Made by a program: the position numbers and the translations under genes. From Clostridiales bacterium (GTDB taxonomy: Bacteria > Bacillota > Clostridia > Lachnospirales > Lachnospiraceae): a stretch of DNA of 7,358 bases. The notes beneath the pieces were generated by a model, which ran no database searches, was not told the origin of the DNA, and worked only from the letters and a program-made list of their open reading frames with translations. The stretch is from NCBI GenBank assembly GCA_029267975.1, contig JAJUHH010000140.1, positions 1-7,358 on the forward strand, read 5' to 3'. This document shows, piece by piece, positions 1-6,106 of this stretch (the first letter of the stretch is position 1; each line of letters begins with the position of its first letter).

Positions 1-800
1 GAGCCTGTTAAGGATCCTGTTCCGCCGATGATTACCATGGTTAAGAATTCTGCCGAATACATAAAGTTAAAGGTGGTGGGGATCATGGCTGTCATATAAT
101 GAGCATACATTGCTCCGCCCACACCTGCGAAGAATGCGGCTATGGTAAAGGTAAGTACTTTGTAAAAGGTTACATTAATACCGCTTGCTGCCGCTGCTAT
201 GTAATCCTCACGAATGGCAATGACAGTTCTGCCGTATCTGGATCTGATATACATATACATGATCGTCACACAGATTACCATCACCCAGAAACACCAATAG
301 AAGTCAGAAAGCTTGGTAATACCGCTCATGGTTCGTCCGCCGCCGGTAATAGCAAAGTTAGTAAATGCCACACGGATAATCTCAGCAAAGGCTATGGTAA
401 CGATAGCCAGGTAGTCTCCTCTTAAGCGAAGAGCCGGAATGCCAACCAAGGCACCGGTAATTGCCGCTACGATGCCGCCGGTGATTAAGGCAATGATAAA
501 AAGCAGCAGATTAGGTATTCCCTTTCCTGCCAGTGCATTGGTAACAATGGCAGAGCTATAGGCTCCCACTGACATGAAGCCTGCATGACCGATGGAGAAT
601 TCGCCCATAAAACCTGTCAGCAGATTTAGGGAGGTTACCATAATAATGGTATAGGTTGCTGTGGTAAAGATACCTTTGATATAATTGTTCCAATTGCCCA
701 ATACTCCGGAATTGAAAAGAAGCATGAGTAAAAAGAAGAGGATGCATATTCCCACCAGATTGATTAAGTAGGACCATTTTTTCATTTTAAGTTCGCCCAT
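1..800 (-). CDS. livM: LivM-type branched-chain amino acid ABC transporter permease, C-terminus cut by window edge
   Basis: This is the second inner-membrane permease of a LivKHMGF (HAAT family) importer; it pairs with LivH to form the channel for the ligand delivered by LivK. About 266 codons are present, and the family usually runs to 300-400, so the C-terminus lies off the left edge. Family signatures visible are IGHAGFMSVGAY near residues 70-81, RLRGDYLAIVTIAFAEIIR near 125-143, the cytoplasmic coupling (EAA-like) loop GRTVIAIREDYIAAASGIN near 190-208, and IIGGTGSLTG at the cut end. Hydrophobic segments fill most of the rest. The start is the ATG at 800-798, preceded by AGGTGA four bases upstream. 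It lies only 8 bp after the livH stop, so the two are co-transcribed and probably translationally coupled. A second in-frame ATG at 785-783 is possible but has a poorer context. livG and livF would be expected downstream. The true substrate may be an amino acid other than Leu/Ile/Val, or an amide. Confidence 0.93.
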   Translation of the reverse strand, partial: MGELKMKKWSYLINLVGICILFFLLMLLFNSGVLGNWNNYIKGIFTTATYTIIMVTSLNLLTGFMGEFSIGHAGFMSVGAYSSAIVTNALAGKGIPNLLLFIIALITGGIVAAITGALVGIPALRLRGDYLAIVTIAFAEIIRVAFTNFAITGGGRTMSGITKLSDFYWCFWVMVICVTIMYMYIRSRYGRTVIAIREDYIAAAASGINVTFYKVLTFTIAAFFAGVGGAMYAHYMTAMIPTTFNFMYSAEFLTMVIIGGTGSLTG

Positions 801-808
801 ACTGTCAC

Positions 809-1696
809 CTACACTTTCTCGCCGATATTCTTACCCAGAATACCGGATGGTCTTACGATTAATACAATAATAAGAAGGCTGTAGGTGATTGCTTCATACC
901 AGCCCGGAGCCACATATACCTTTACAAAGATCTCAATCAGGCCTACCAGTAAACCACCTGCCATAGCGCCCGGAAGACTTCCGATTCCGCCAAGTACGGC
1001 AGCAATGAAGGCTTTGAGTCCCATCATGGAGCCCATATCCAGAGTAACTCTGGGATAGGTACTGCAATACAGGAGTGCCGCCACAGCTGCAAGTGCTGAA
1101 CCAATACCAAAGGTGACCGTTATAATGTTATTCACCTTAATTCCCATCAGGGTAGCCGCCTGCTTATCCTGGGGCACGGCTCTCATGGCCTTTCCCAGCT
1201 TGGTGAAGCGGACAAATAAGGTCAGAGAGATCATCATCAGCAAACCAATAGCAAATGTTATAATGTATTTTAGCTGTAATTTTACGCCGATGAATTCAAG
1301 GGATGGAAGCTTAAAGATTGCCGGAACCGACCGTGGATTAGGTCCAAAGAGTACCATCGCCATATTCTCTAAGAAAAGACTCATGGCCAAGGCTGTGATC
1401 AGAGCCGTCAGAGAACCAGCTTTTCGAACCGGCCGATAGGCAATGACTTCTACCAGGATACCTACCACCGTACACACAGCCACCGCGAACAATACTGCCA
1501 TCCATGCCGGCATACCTGCTCTGATCATTAACGGTATTGTGTAAAATAAGGTATAACTACCAACCATTATGAAGTCACCATGCGCAAAGTTAATCATGCG
1601 GATGATACCATATACCATGGTATAGCCTAGGGCGATCAACGCATAGATTGCACCCTGGTTAAGTCCATTCACCAGACTTTGAATAAATAATGACAT
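809..1696 (-). CDS. livH: LivH-type branched-chain amino acid ABC transporter permease
   Basis: This is the first membrane permease of the HAAT importer. The protein is 295 residues, the usual LivH length, and mostly hydrophobic, with about eight membrane spans. Hallmarks are the N-terminal motif GYTMVYGIIRMINFAHGDF near residues 24-42, the coupling loop GKAMRAVPQDKQAATLMGI near 180, and GLKAFIAAVLGGIGSLPGA near 235-253. The frame is open further upstream to a TTG at 1738, but I chose the ATG at 1696-1694 because it puts the start where LivH proteins normally begin (MSLFIQSLVNGLNQGAIYALI). No good Shine-Dalgarno precedes it (only TTGGGTG), which is unusual here, as every other complete gene has a clear one. 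A promoter-like sequence lies about 100 bp upstream, and livM follows after 8 bp. The assignment to the family is safe; substrate specificity is inferred from family only. Confidence 0.95.
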   Translation of the reverse strand: MSLFIQSLVNGLNQGAIYALIALGYTMVYGIIRMINFAHGDFIMVGSYTLFYTIPLMIRAGMPAWMAVLFAVAVCTVVGILVEVIAYRPVRKAGSLTALITALAMSLFLENMAMVLFGPNPRSVPAIFKLPSLEFIGVKLQLKYIITFAIGLLMMISLTLFVRFTKLGKAMRAVPQDKQAATLMGIKVNNIITVTFGIGSALAAVAALLYCSTYPRVTLDMGSMMGLKAFIAAVLGGIGSLPGAMAGGLLVGLIEIFVKVYVAPGWYEAITYSLLIIVLIVRPSGILGKNIGEKV

Positions 1697-1723
1697 GCCA
1701 ACACCCAACTTTCTACTATGATT

Positions 1724-1748
1724 CACCCGCCAGCACAAGCTACGGGTG
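1724..1748 (-). promoter_or_regulatory. Hairpin in the livH leader
   Basis: CACCCG at 1724-1729 pairs with CGGGTG at 1743-1748, and AGC (1732-1734) pairs with GCT (1739-1741) inside it, leaving a four-base loop. It would form in the untranslated leader of a transcript starting at the 1792-1821 promoter, about 28 nt before the livH start. No U-tract follows, so it is not a terminator. It might influence livH translation, given the weak ribosome binding site, but this is inference. Confidence 0.4.
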
Positions 1749-1791
1749 CGTTTTGTCTTTCCTTGGAGTCAATTTTCCCTATTACAAAATC

Positions 1792-1821
1792 ATTATATTA
1801 TTGCTTTTATTTTCCAGTCAA
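1792..1821 (-). promoter_or_regulatory. Putative sigma-A promoter for livHM
   Basis: On the minus strand, TTGACT (1821-1816) and a perfect TATAAT (1797-1792) are separated by 18 bp, placing a start of transcription near 1785 and a leader of about 90 nt before livH. It lies in the livK-livH gap, downstream of the 13-bp hairpin, and would let the permeases be expressed independently of livK and its leader control. It is a consensus match only. Confidence 0.6.
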
Positions 1822-1832
1822 GGTTTCATAAC

Positions 1833-1863
1833 ATACGACACAGGAACCAGTCCTGTGTCGTAT
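1833..1863 (-). repeat. Perfect 13-bp inverted repeat between livK and livH
   Basis: ATACGACACAGGA (1833-1845) and its exact complement TCCTGTGTCGTAT (1851-1863) flank a five-base loop. It begins about 80 bp after the livK stop. Neither strand has a T-run after the stem, so it is not a standard intrinsic terminator. In binding-protein operons, such a hairpin often protects the upstream receptor mRNA or limits read-through so that the receptor is made in excess over the permeases. That role is inferred here. Confidence 0.65.
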
Positions 1864-1943
1864 ATTTCACCTGCTCTGTTGCATAGATCAATTTCAATTT
1901 GAATACAGATAAGAATCCTGATCGCTCAGACATCATCTTATAA

Positions 1944-3167
1944 TTAGGGCTCCAGCGTCTTTAACCACTTAACCTTACCGTCAACATAAGTATTGATAAC
2001 CACAGCTTTAATCGCATTACGGTTCTCATCAAGGGTAAAGGTTCCTACACCGGAGAAGGACATACCAGTCATACCTTTTACCAGGGAAGCGGTATCGGTA
2101 CCGCCGCCTCTCTTAGCCGCTTCAACTAACATATAAATAGCGTCGTAATAAAGAGCCGCACAAGCATTCAGGGTATCTGCACCGTATCTCTCGGTGTACT
2201 TGGTAACGAAGGCCTGAACAGCAGGAGAGGTATCTTCACTGGAATAGTGGTTGGTGAAATAGCAATTTTCAAAATAAGACTCAAGACCGCTGGTATCAGC
2301 ACCGTCCCATCCGTCACCACCCATGATGGGGCCATCAAAGCCGGCGTCTCTTACCTGCTGAACAATAAGCGGTACAGTGTCAAGGAATGCCGGATAGAAC
2401 AGGAAGTCTGCCCCTGAATCTACGACCTTGGAGGCCTGTGCGGTAAAGTCCGTATCCTTAGTAGTACATTCGCCGGTATAAACGATTTCAATACCAATCT
2501 TTGTTGCACTCTCAATGAAGGCATCCTTCAGACCATTTGAATAATCATCATCCTTTGCATAAACAATTGCAGCCTTAGTTGCACCAATCTCCTTTGCAAA
2601 GTTTGCAGCCATCTCGCCCTGGAAGGGATCAATGAAGTTATCTCTAAAAATCGTAGGTCCAATCTGTGTTACCTTGACATTGGTAGCGCCGGTTGCTAAT
2701 AATAACATGCCCTGTTCATTCGCAAGCTCAGCCATGGGAATGGTAATGGATGAGAAGAATGCACCGACGATTGCTTCGGGCTTCTCAGGCTCCAGACTGT
2801 TGTATGCATTCACAGCTTGCTTGGCATCACCGGCATCATCTACAACCTTGCCGCCATTCACGATCTCAACCTTAATAGGGCTGTCACTTGCATTGATCTC
2901 CTCTGCTGCCATGGTAACTGAGTTCTGTGCTCCCTGACCGTAGATAGCACTACCACCTGTTAAACTGCCTACAACACCAATACGAATAATATTGTCCTCA
3001 CCATCTGCAGCGCTGGTATCCGATCCGGACGAAGATTCCGAAGAAGCTGTGGTAGGTGCAGCTGTGGGACTAGACGAACTGCTCTGCGGCGGATTACCCG
3101 AACATCCTGCTAACATAGTCCCCACCAGAACTGAAGTAAGTACGAAAGCTAATAACTTTCTTTTCAT
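1944..3167 (-). CDS. livK: LivK-type ABC transporter substrate-binding lipoprotein
   Basis: This is the extracellular receptor of the importer, lipid-anchored to the outer face of the cell membrane. It is 407 residues. The N-terminus is a type II signal peptide with positive charges (MKRK), a hydrophobic core and the lipobox LAGC, with the lipidated cysteine at residue 22. A Ser/Thr-rich linker follows to about residue 56, then a type 1 periplasmic-binding-protein fold (Peripla_BP_6 / Leu-Ile-Val-binding type) starting at IRIGVVGSLTGGSAIYGQG. Typical family features include the GAQNSVTMAAEEIN helix, the AIVGAFFSS hinge region, and the second-lobe segment KAAIVYAKDDDYSNGLKDAF. The ATG at 3167-3165 has a perfect AGGAGG seven bases upstream. 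It heads the operon, followed by a 247-bp gap and livHM. The ligand is an amino acid or related compound by family; branched-chain specificity is not proven by sequence. Confidence 0.95.
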   Translation of the reverse strand: MKRKLLAFVLTSVLVGTMLAGCSGNPPQSSSSSPTAAPTTASSESSSGSDTSAADGEDNIIRIGVVGSLTGGSAIYGQGAQNSVTMAAEEINASDSPIKVEIVNGGKVVDDAGDAKQAVNAYNSLEPEKPEAIVGAFFSSITIPMAELANEQGMLLLATGATNVKVTQIGPTIFRDNFIDPFQGEMAANFAKEIGATKAAIVYAKDDDYSNGLKDAFIESATKIGIEIVYTGECTTKDTDFTAQASKVVDSGADFLFYPAFLDTVPLIVQQVRDAGFDGPIMGGDGWDGADTSGLESYFENCYFTNHYSSEDTSPAVQAFVTKYTERYGADTLNACAALYYDAIYMLVEAAKRGGGTDTASLVKGMTGMSFSGVGTFTLDENRNAIKAVVINTYVDGKVKWLKTLEP

Positions 3168-3195
3168 TAAATTCCCTCCTTATTGTTTATAATAC

Positions 3196-3214
3196 AAAAA
3201 GGGCTTCAGCCCTT
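3196..3214 (-). terminator. Terminator-like hairpin in the livK leader
   Basis: Read on the minus strand, AAGGGC (3214-3209), loop TGAA and GCCCTT (3204-3199) form a six-pair stem ending in a run of five T (3200-3196). It lies only about 30 bp before the livK start and downstream of the presumed livK promoter, so it would act as an attenuator rather than end an upstream gene. It could alternatively stop read-through from the XRE gene. The stem is short, so termination may be partial. Confidence 0.6.
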
Positions 3215-3263
3215 ATCAAAGCTTGCTGTAACCGGCAATCTTTGATAATTGTTGAAACCCTTT
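3198..3263 (-). promoter_or_regulatory. Alternative (antiterminator-like) fold of the livK leader
   Basis: The minus-strand segment AAAGGGTTTCA (3263-3253) can pair over 11 contiguous positions, one of them G-U, with TGAAGCCCTTT (3208-3198). That second arm contains the loop and 3' arm of the terminator-like hairpin, so the two folds exclude each other. Between the arms is a further hairpin: eight pairs (3240-3247 with 3214-3221), a mismatch, then four pairs (3235-3238 with 3223-3226) with an eight-base loop. I do not recognise it as a named riboswitch and see no T-box sequence. A switch is inferred from base pairing only. Confidence 0.5.
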
Positions 3264-3341
3264 CGTTTCCATGTGGAATGAAATTTCTGGATCCTATATT
3301 CTGTCAACACTTTATTAGTTTAAAGTTGTAACTTGTTGATT

Positions 3342-3370
3342 ATTATAATACGCAATTCTAATAATTGCAA
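3342..3370 (-). promoter_or_regulatory. Putative livK promoter with overlapping inverted repeat
   Basis: TTGCAA (3370-3365) and a perfect TATAAT (3347-3342) are 17 bp apart on the minus strand, predicting a start near 3335 and a leader of about 168 nt. An inverted repeat GCAATT-N5-AATTGC (3352-3368) covers the -35 and spacer, and AAGTT-GT-AACTT (3323-3334) lies at the predicted start site. Either could bind a regulator. A TTGACA at 3307-3302 further down lacks a good -10 partner. Confidence 0.6.
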
Positions 3371-3398
3371 CAGGAAATTTTAGAAAAAAGAACTTTGT

Positions 3399-4202
3399 TT
3401 ATTTATCTACATATTTTTTTAGCTTTACTGCCAGGTCCGCGGGTCTGCCCTCCTCCGTAATTACATAAGTATAATATGAGGTTTGGTCAGTAATAGTGTC
3501 TTTATACAGTACAAGATCATATCCGCCATATAAGGTGAGAACCTGTGCCGCATCCGCTGTATAAATTTCAATGAGCAAGCTAAAATCACTGGCTGAAAAG
3601 TCAGACAGGGTTCGATTTGCCCTCCATTCATATTCATCGAATAATTCGATTAATTGCTGAAACATTTCCTCATCCACTTTTTTTGACGAATAGACACTAT
3701 TTTCTATTTGCTTTTGCATAGCTACATATTCACTATTGTTGTACATATCAGAAAGAAGACCGATTATCTCATGATTGACAACTTCAATTCCCACCGTATC
3801 CGGACTGGCCTTATTAATCTCGATCGTCGGAAAATATCTAAGCTCCAGCAGGAACAGGGCAATCGCTATTGTGAATAAAGCAGCACTGACAAAGAGCACA
3901 TACTTCGCTTTCCTGGAGATCTTCCCCTTGGATAAGTGTACTGCAGCTTTTACGGAGCCCTCAGCAATGGATACATCAATGCTTTCGGCAGCATGAATTT
4001 CTCCATTTAATAAATCCATCACTGTAATATCAAGAATATCCGCCAATTTTTCAAGAATATCAACATCCGGAAAGCTTAATCCCCGCTCCCATTTAGAGAC
4101 AGCCTTACTTGTGATATTCAATTGATCTGCGATATCCTGCTGCGTTAGATGTTTTCCTTTGCGAATAGTCGCTATTAGCTGACCGGTTTTAGCATTATCC
4201 AT
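3399..4202 (-). CDS. XRE-family transcriptional regulator with a C-terminal membrane anchor and extracytoplasmic domain
   Basis: This is a DNA-binding helix-turn-helix protein of the Cro/C1 type fused to a membrane segment, 267 residues long. The HTH spans about residues 7-65, with LTQQDIADQLNITSKAVSKW (19-38), ERG.SFPD and LADILDITVMDLLNGE typical of Firmicutes XRE proteins. A linker leads to a single hydrophobic helix at about 101-121, followed by a domain of roughly 145 residues that I do not recognise, presumably outside the cell. Such proteins are thought to link an envelope signal to transcription; no target is known here. I chose the ATG at 4202-4200, not the upstream in-frame ATG at 4232, because GAGGTG lies six bases before it and it puts the HTH at the usual distance from the N-terminus. 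It is separated from livK by 231 bp and by a terminator from the DUF975 gene, so it is probably monocistronic. Whether it regulates either neighbour is unknown. Confidence 0.88.
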   Translation of the reverse strand: MDNAKTGQLIATIRKGKHLTQQDIADQLNITSKAVSKWERGLSFPDVDILEKLADILDITVMDLLNGEIHAAESIDVSIAEGSVKAAVHLSKGKISRKAKYVLFVSAALFTIAIALFLLELRYFPTIEINKASPDTVGIEVVNHEIIGLLSDMYNNSEYVAMQKQIENSVYSSKKVDEEMFQQLIELFDEYEWRANRTLSDFSASDFSLLIEIYTADAAQVLTLYGGYDLVLYKDTITDQTSYYTYVITEEGRPADLAVKLKKYVDK

Positions 4203-4238
4203 ATGTATCACCTCACTGTCAGCATATAGCAAGATACG

Positions 4239-4277
4239 AAAAAACGCAATCGACTATCAGTTGAATTGCGTTTTTTT
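4239..4277 (-). terminator. Strong intrinsic terminator, probably bidirectional
   Basis: A stem of ACGCAA/TTGCGT plus TCGACT/AGTTGA (one G-U pair, one bulged A, three-base loop) is flanked by six A on the left and seven T on the right. Read on the minus strand, the stem is followed by six T (4244-4239), so it ends the DUF975 transcript about 48 bp after its stop codon. The flanking runs make it usable from the plus strand too. It lies only 37 bp before the XRE start, so the XRE promoter must overlap it closely or lie upstream. Confidence 0.88.
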
Positions 4278-4324
4278 GCCTTTTACCGTCTATCAAATAA
4301 TAAAATATGACTGAATGAGGCTTA

Positions 4325-5023
4325 TTAATTCAGATAATTTTCCTGCCCGGATACCTCAAGATAAAATGCTGCGATTGCTGCGTTATAGTAAGGTACATAC
4401 CATAAAAAGCCGATACCAAGGGTCAGTACACATAAGAGAGCCCAGCCGATGAAGCTAATCTGCAGACAGAATAAGCGCCCCTTATGGCCTACCATCATAT
4501 GCTTTGATCTTTCAATTGCTTCCATGATACCGATCTCCGGATGATCATCCATAATGTAAAAGGCCATCGAATAACGATAAGCTGCAATAATCCCGGGAAT
4601 TATGAACAGCAGGGACCATAAAAAAACAAAGATGGATGTTACAATTCGAAGGCCAAAGGCTTTACCAAACATATCAAAGCGTGAGAAAATATCATTAAAT
4701 CTAGCCTCTGTACCCCTAATCAGATTCTTATTAAAGCGGCAATATCCAAGCTCAACAGCACCACCGATGATAAAGGCGATAATGGCCCATATTAGGATTA
4801 CCACTCCTATTCCGATGAACAGGCTGAGCACAAGCCTTCCGTTGGGATTTGCGAAAAGATCCTGCAGATAATCCCTCGTACTCTCTCTGGAACTGCTGCC
4901 GCCGCTGCTTCCGCCGACTTCTGCTCCCAATAACATTGCAACGAAGCCGGTTCCCACTGCTAAGGCCCATTTATCTCTTAGTGCTTCCCTTGCAATCCTT
5001 CGAAAATCTGATGCAAATAACAT
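4325..5023 (-). CDS. DUF975 family integral membrane protein
   Basis: The product is a 232-residue multi-spanning membrane protein of unknown function. The N-terminus (FRRIAREALRDKWALAVGTG) and the C-terminal half, with FIIPGIIAAYRYSMAFYIMD near 140-159, an EAIERSKHMM(V)GHK segment near 168-181, and the final hydrophobic block with LGIGFLWYVPYYNAAIAAFY (202-221), fit the DUF975 family of Firmicutes. Membrane segments are at about 19-36, 64-90, 124-158 and 186-220. A Ser/Gly-rich stretch at 37-47 separates the first two. The ATG at 5023-5021 follows an AGGAGG at a seven-base spacing, so the start is secure. It has its own promoter with paired palindromes and its own terminator, so it is a single-gene transcript under probable repressor control. 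Family members are often described as membrane proteins without a proven role, and I do not assign one. Confidence 0.87.
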   Translation of the reverse strand: MLFASDFRRIAREALRDKWALAVGTGFVAMLLGAEVGGSSGGSSSRESTRDYLQDLFANPNGRLVLSLFIGIGVVILIWAIIAFIIGGAVELGYCRFNKNLIRGTEARFNDIFSRFDMFGKAFGLRIVTSIFVFLWSLLFIIPGIIAAYRYSMAFYIMDDHPEIGIMEAIERSKHMMVGHKGRLFCLQISFIGWALLCVLTLGIGFLWYVPYYNAAIAAFYLEVSGQENYLN

Positions 5024-5079
5024 ACCAATTCCTCCTCACCCTAAGGCATTTCTTTTCAAGAATTAAAATGAAAAATGTT

Positions 5080-5108
5080 ATTATAAGCATTTACTTATAA
5101 GTAATCAA
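5080..5108 (-). promoter_or_regulatory. Promoter of the DUF975 gene
   Basis: TTGATT (5108-5103) and a perfect TATAAT (5085-5080) are separated by exactly 17 bp on the minus strand, predicting a start near 5073 and a leader of about 50 nt that includes the strong ribosome binding site. The spacer holds a perfect palindrome (see 5091-5104), which suggests repression by steric block. Confidence 0.75.
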
Positions 5109-5122
5109 TGGTACTTAAGTAC
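5091..5122. promoter_or_regulatory. Two related perfect palindromes, candidate operator pair
   Basis: TTACTTATAAGTAA (5091-5104) and GTACTTAAGTAC (5111-5122) are both perfect palindromes built from the same TACTT/AAGTA half-sites, with either AT or nothing in the middle. Their centres are about 19 bp apart, close to two helical turns. The first fills the -10/-35 spacer and the second lies just upstream of the -35. This layout is typical of operators for dimeric repressors. The regulator is not identifiable from the window. Confidence 0.6.
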
Positions 5123-5211
5123 GCCCTTATATCAAAATGACAGAACTTGATCCGCTTCCTAATCCTACTCTGCTAGTATGATAATATTACCCTTCTGGCA
5201 CTTGTATGTCA

Positions 5212-5841
5212 TTAACCTAAGGTTAAGCTCACAAACCCGCCCCCAAGCTTCGTACTGCTCAGCCATCTTGCAAGGTCGATGCGCTTTATATCTCCATTGT
5301 CCATGATGGTGATTAAAGCAGCCTTCTCTTCCAAATCATATTCTAAAGCCAAGACAGTTACCCAGTGCCAGGATTCAAGCTCATGAATTGTACCATGTTC
5401 CAAATTAAGAAATGCAGCTGGTATATCATTCATAAGTGCATTTTCTAAAAATGCAATAAGCTCTGACAGCTCCGGTCTTTGCTGTACTTTCCTTTCAATA
5501 TCGATATTGTCCAGAGTATATTTAAGCTTTTGCTCCTGCAGGTATCTGCCAAACCCATTCATCAGCATGCTTGTGGAGGAGACCCCTCCCATGCCAGGCG
5601 TGACATAATTCCATATCTCATTCATTAATTTAAGGTAATCCGATCTGGTCTGCCCCAGCTTTGAATGCCTATGCGCTTTATATACATAATACATTATATT
5701 AGTCACTGTGCATGGACCGCATCCCGCCATACGCTGCCAGTGCTTTCCATACCAGTCCTGGTCGCAGCCGTACAGAATCCCGGGTTCTCTTTCGTCTTTT
5801 ATCTCAAATAAATGAATGTCTTTGATCGATATCCTTGTCAT
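5212..5841 (-). CDS. Putative papain-fold (C39-like) cysteine peptidase, cytoplasmic
   Basis: The 209-residue protein resembles the C39-like papain fold. The catalytic cysteine would be C41 in QRMAGCGPCTVTN, with Q36 five residues earlier as the oxyanion-hole residue; H159 in ESWHWVTVLAL is the likely histidine, and D181 or N182 in ITIMDNGD the third member. No signal peptide or membrane segment is visible, so it should stay in the cytoplasm, unlike bacteriocin-processing C39 domains fused to ABC exporters. The ATG at 5841-5839 has GAGG five bases upstream. The upstream gene ends at a hairpin terminator, and a gap of 188 bp follows to the next gene, so it is probably transcribed alone, although I find no convincing promoter. 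Its substrate is unknown. It could be a non-peptidase member of the fold, such as a transglutaminase-like or acyltransferase enzyme. Confidence 0.72.
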   Translation of the reverse strand: MTRISIKDIHLFEIKDEREPGILYGCDQDWYGKHWQRMAGCGPCTVTNIMYYVYKAHRHSKLGQTRSDYLKLMNEIWNYVTPGMGGVSSTSMLMNGFGRYLQEQKLKYTLDNIDIERKVQQRPELSELIAFLENALMNDIPAAFLNLEHGTIHELESWHWVTVLALEYDLEEKAALITIMDNGDIKRIDLARWLSSTKLGGGFVSLTLG

Positions 5842-5912
5842 ACTATCCTCATTCGCTTTCCAGTAATCATCATAGAGTTGCTTTTATGTTATGATATCTT
5901 CTCCATTCCTGT

Positions 5913-5961
5913 AAAAAGAAAACCCACTGTTTATCAAGTCTTTATTATAGTAAACAGTGGG
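5913..5961 (-). terminator. Terminator downstream of the glycosylase-like gene
   Basis: CCCACTGTTTA (5923-5933) and TAAACAGTGGG (5951-5961) form a perfect 11-bp stem with a 17-base loop. On the minus strand the stem is followed by TTTTCTTTTT (5922-5913), as expected of an intrinsic terminator for the gene ending at 6126. The loop is long and the distance from the stop codon is about 165 bp. The rest of the gap 5842-6125 holds no convincing gene; a 34-codon hydrophobic frame is discussed in the findings. Confidence 0.75.
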
Positions 5962-6106
5962 GTCAAATGTCCATATTGATAGGTAATAGAATAAGCCAGC
6001 ACCAAAAGTATTACTATAACTGAAGTAGAGTATAGCATTCACTGGCCTGAAAAGCATTAAGAACAGATTAGAATTCCCCTTAATAAGGTTAGAAATAACT
6101 AGAAGG

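Noticed and set aside
99..425. Plus-strand open frame of 108 codons
   Set aside because: It is antisense to livM, whose minus-strand translation shows clear permease motifs; the plus product has low-complexity composition and no ribosome binding site.
1113..1439. Plus-strand open frame of 108 codons
   Set aside because: It is the complement of the middle of livH, with no recognisable domain.
1690..1902. Plus-strand open frame of 70 codons across the livK-livH gap
   Set aside because: It runs through the livH leader and the 13-bp hairpin and has no Shine-Dalgarno. The composition looks like intergenic DNA.
2632..3192. Plus-strand frames opposite livK
   Set aside because: Both are antisense shadows of the lipoprotein gene; the Ser/Thr linker and signal peptide on the minus strand explain the sequence.
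3279..3307. TTGACA at 3307-3302 as a second livK promoter
   Set aside because: At 17 or 18 bp spacing the -10 would be ATTTCA or TTTCAT, a poor match compared with the promoter at 3342-3370.
3168..3340. T-box or known amino acid riboswitch in the livK leader
   Set aside because: No T-box consensus, specifier-like bulge or conserved core of a riboswitch that I know could be found, only the alternative stems.
4752..4970. Second minus-strand frame inside the DUF975 gene
   Set aside because: It is an overlapping frame, rich in Arg and Gly with no motif, nested in a well-supported gene.
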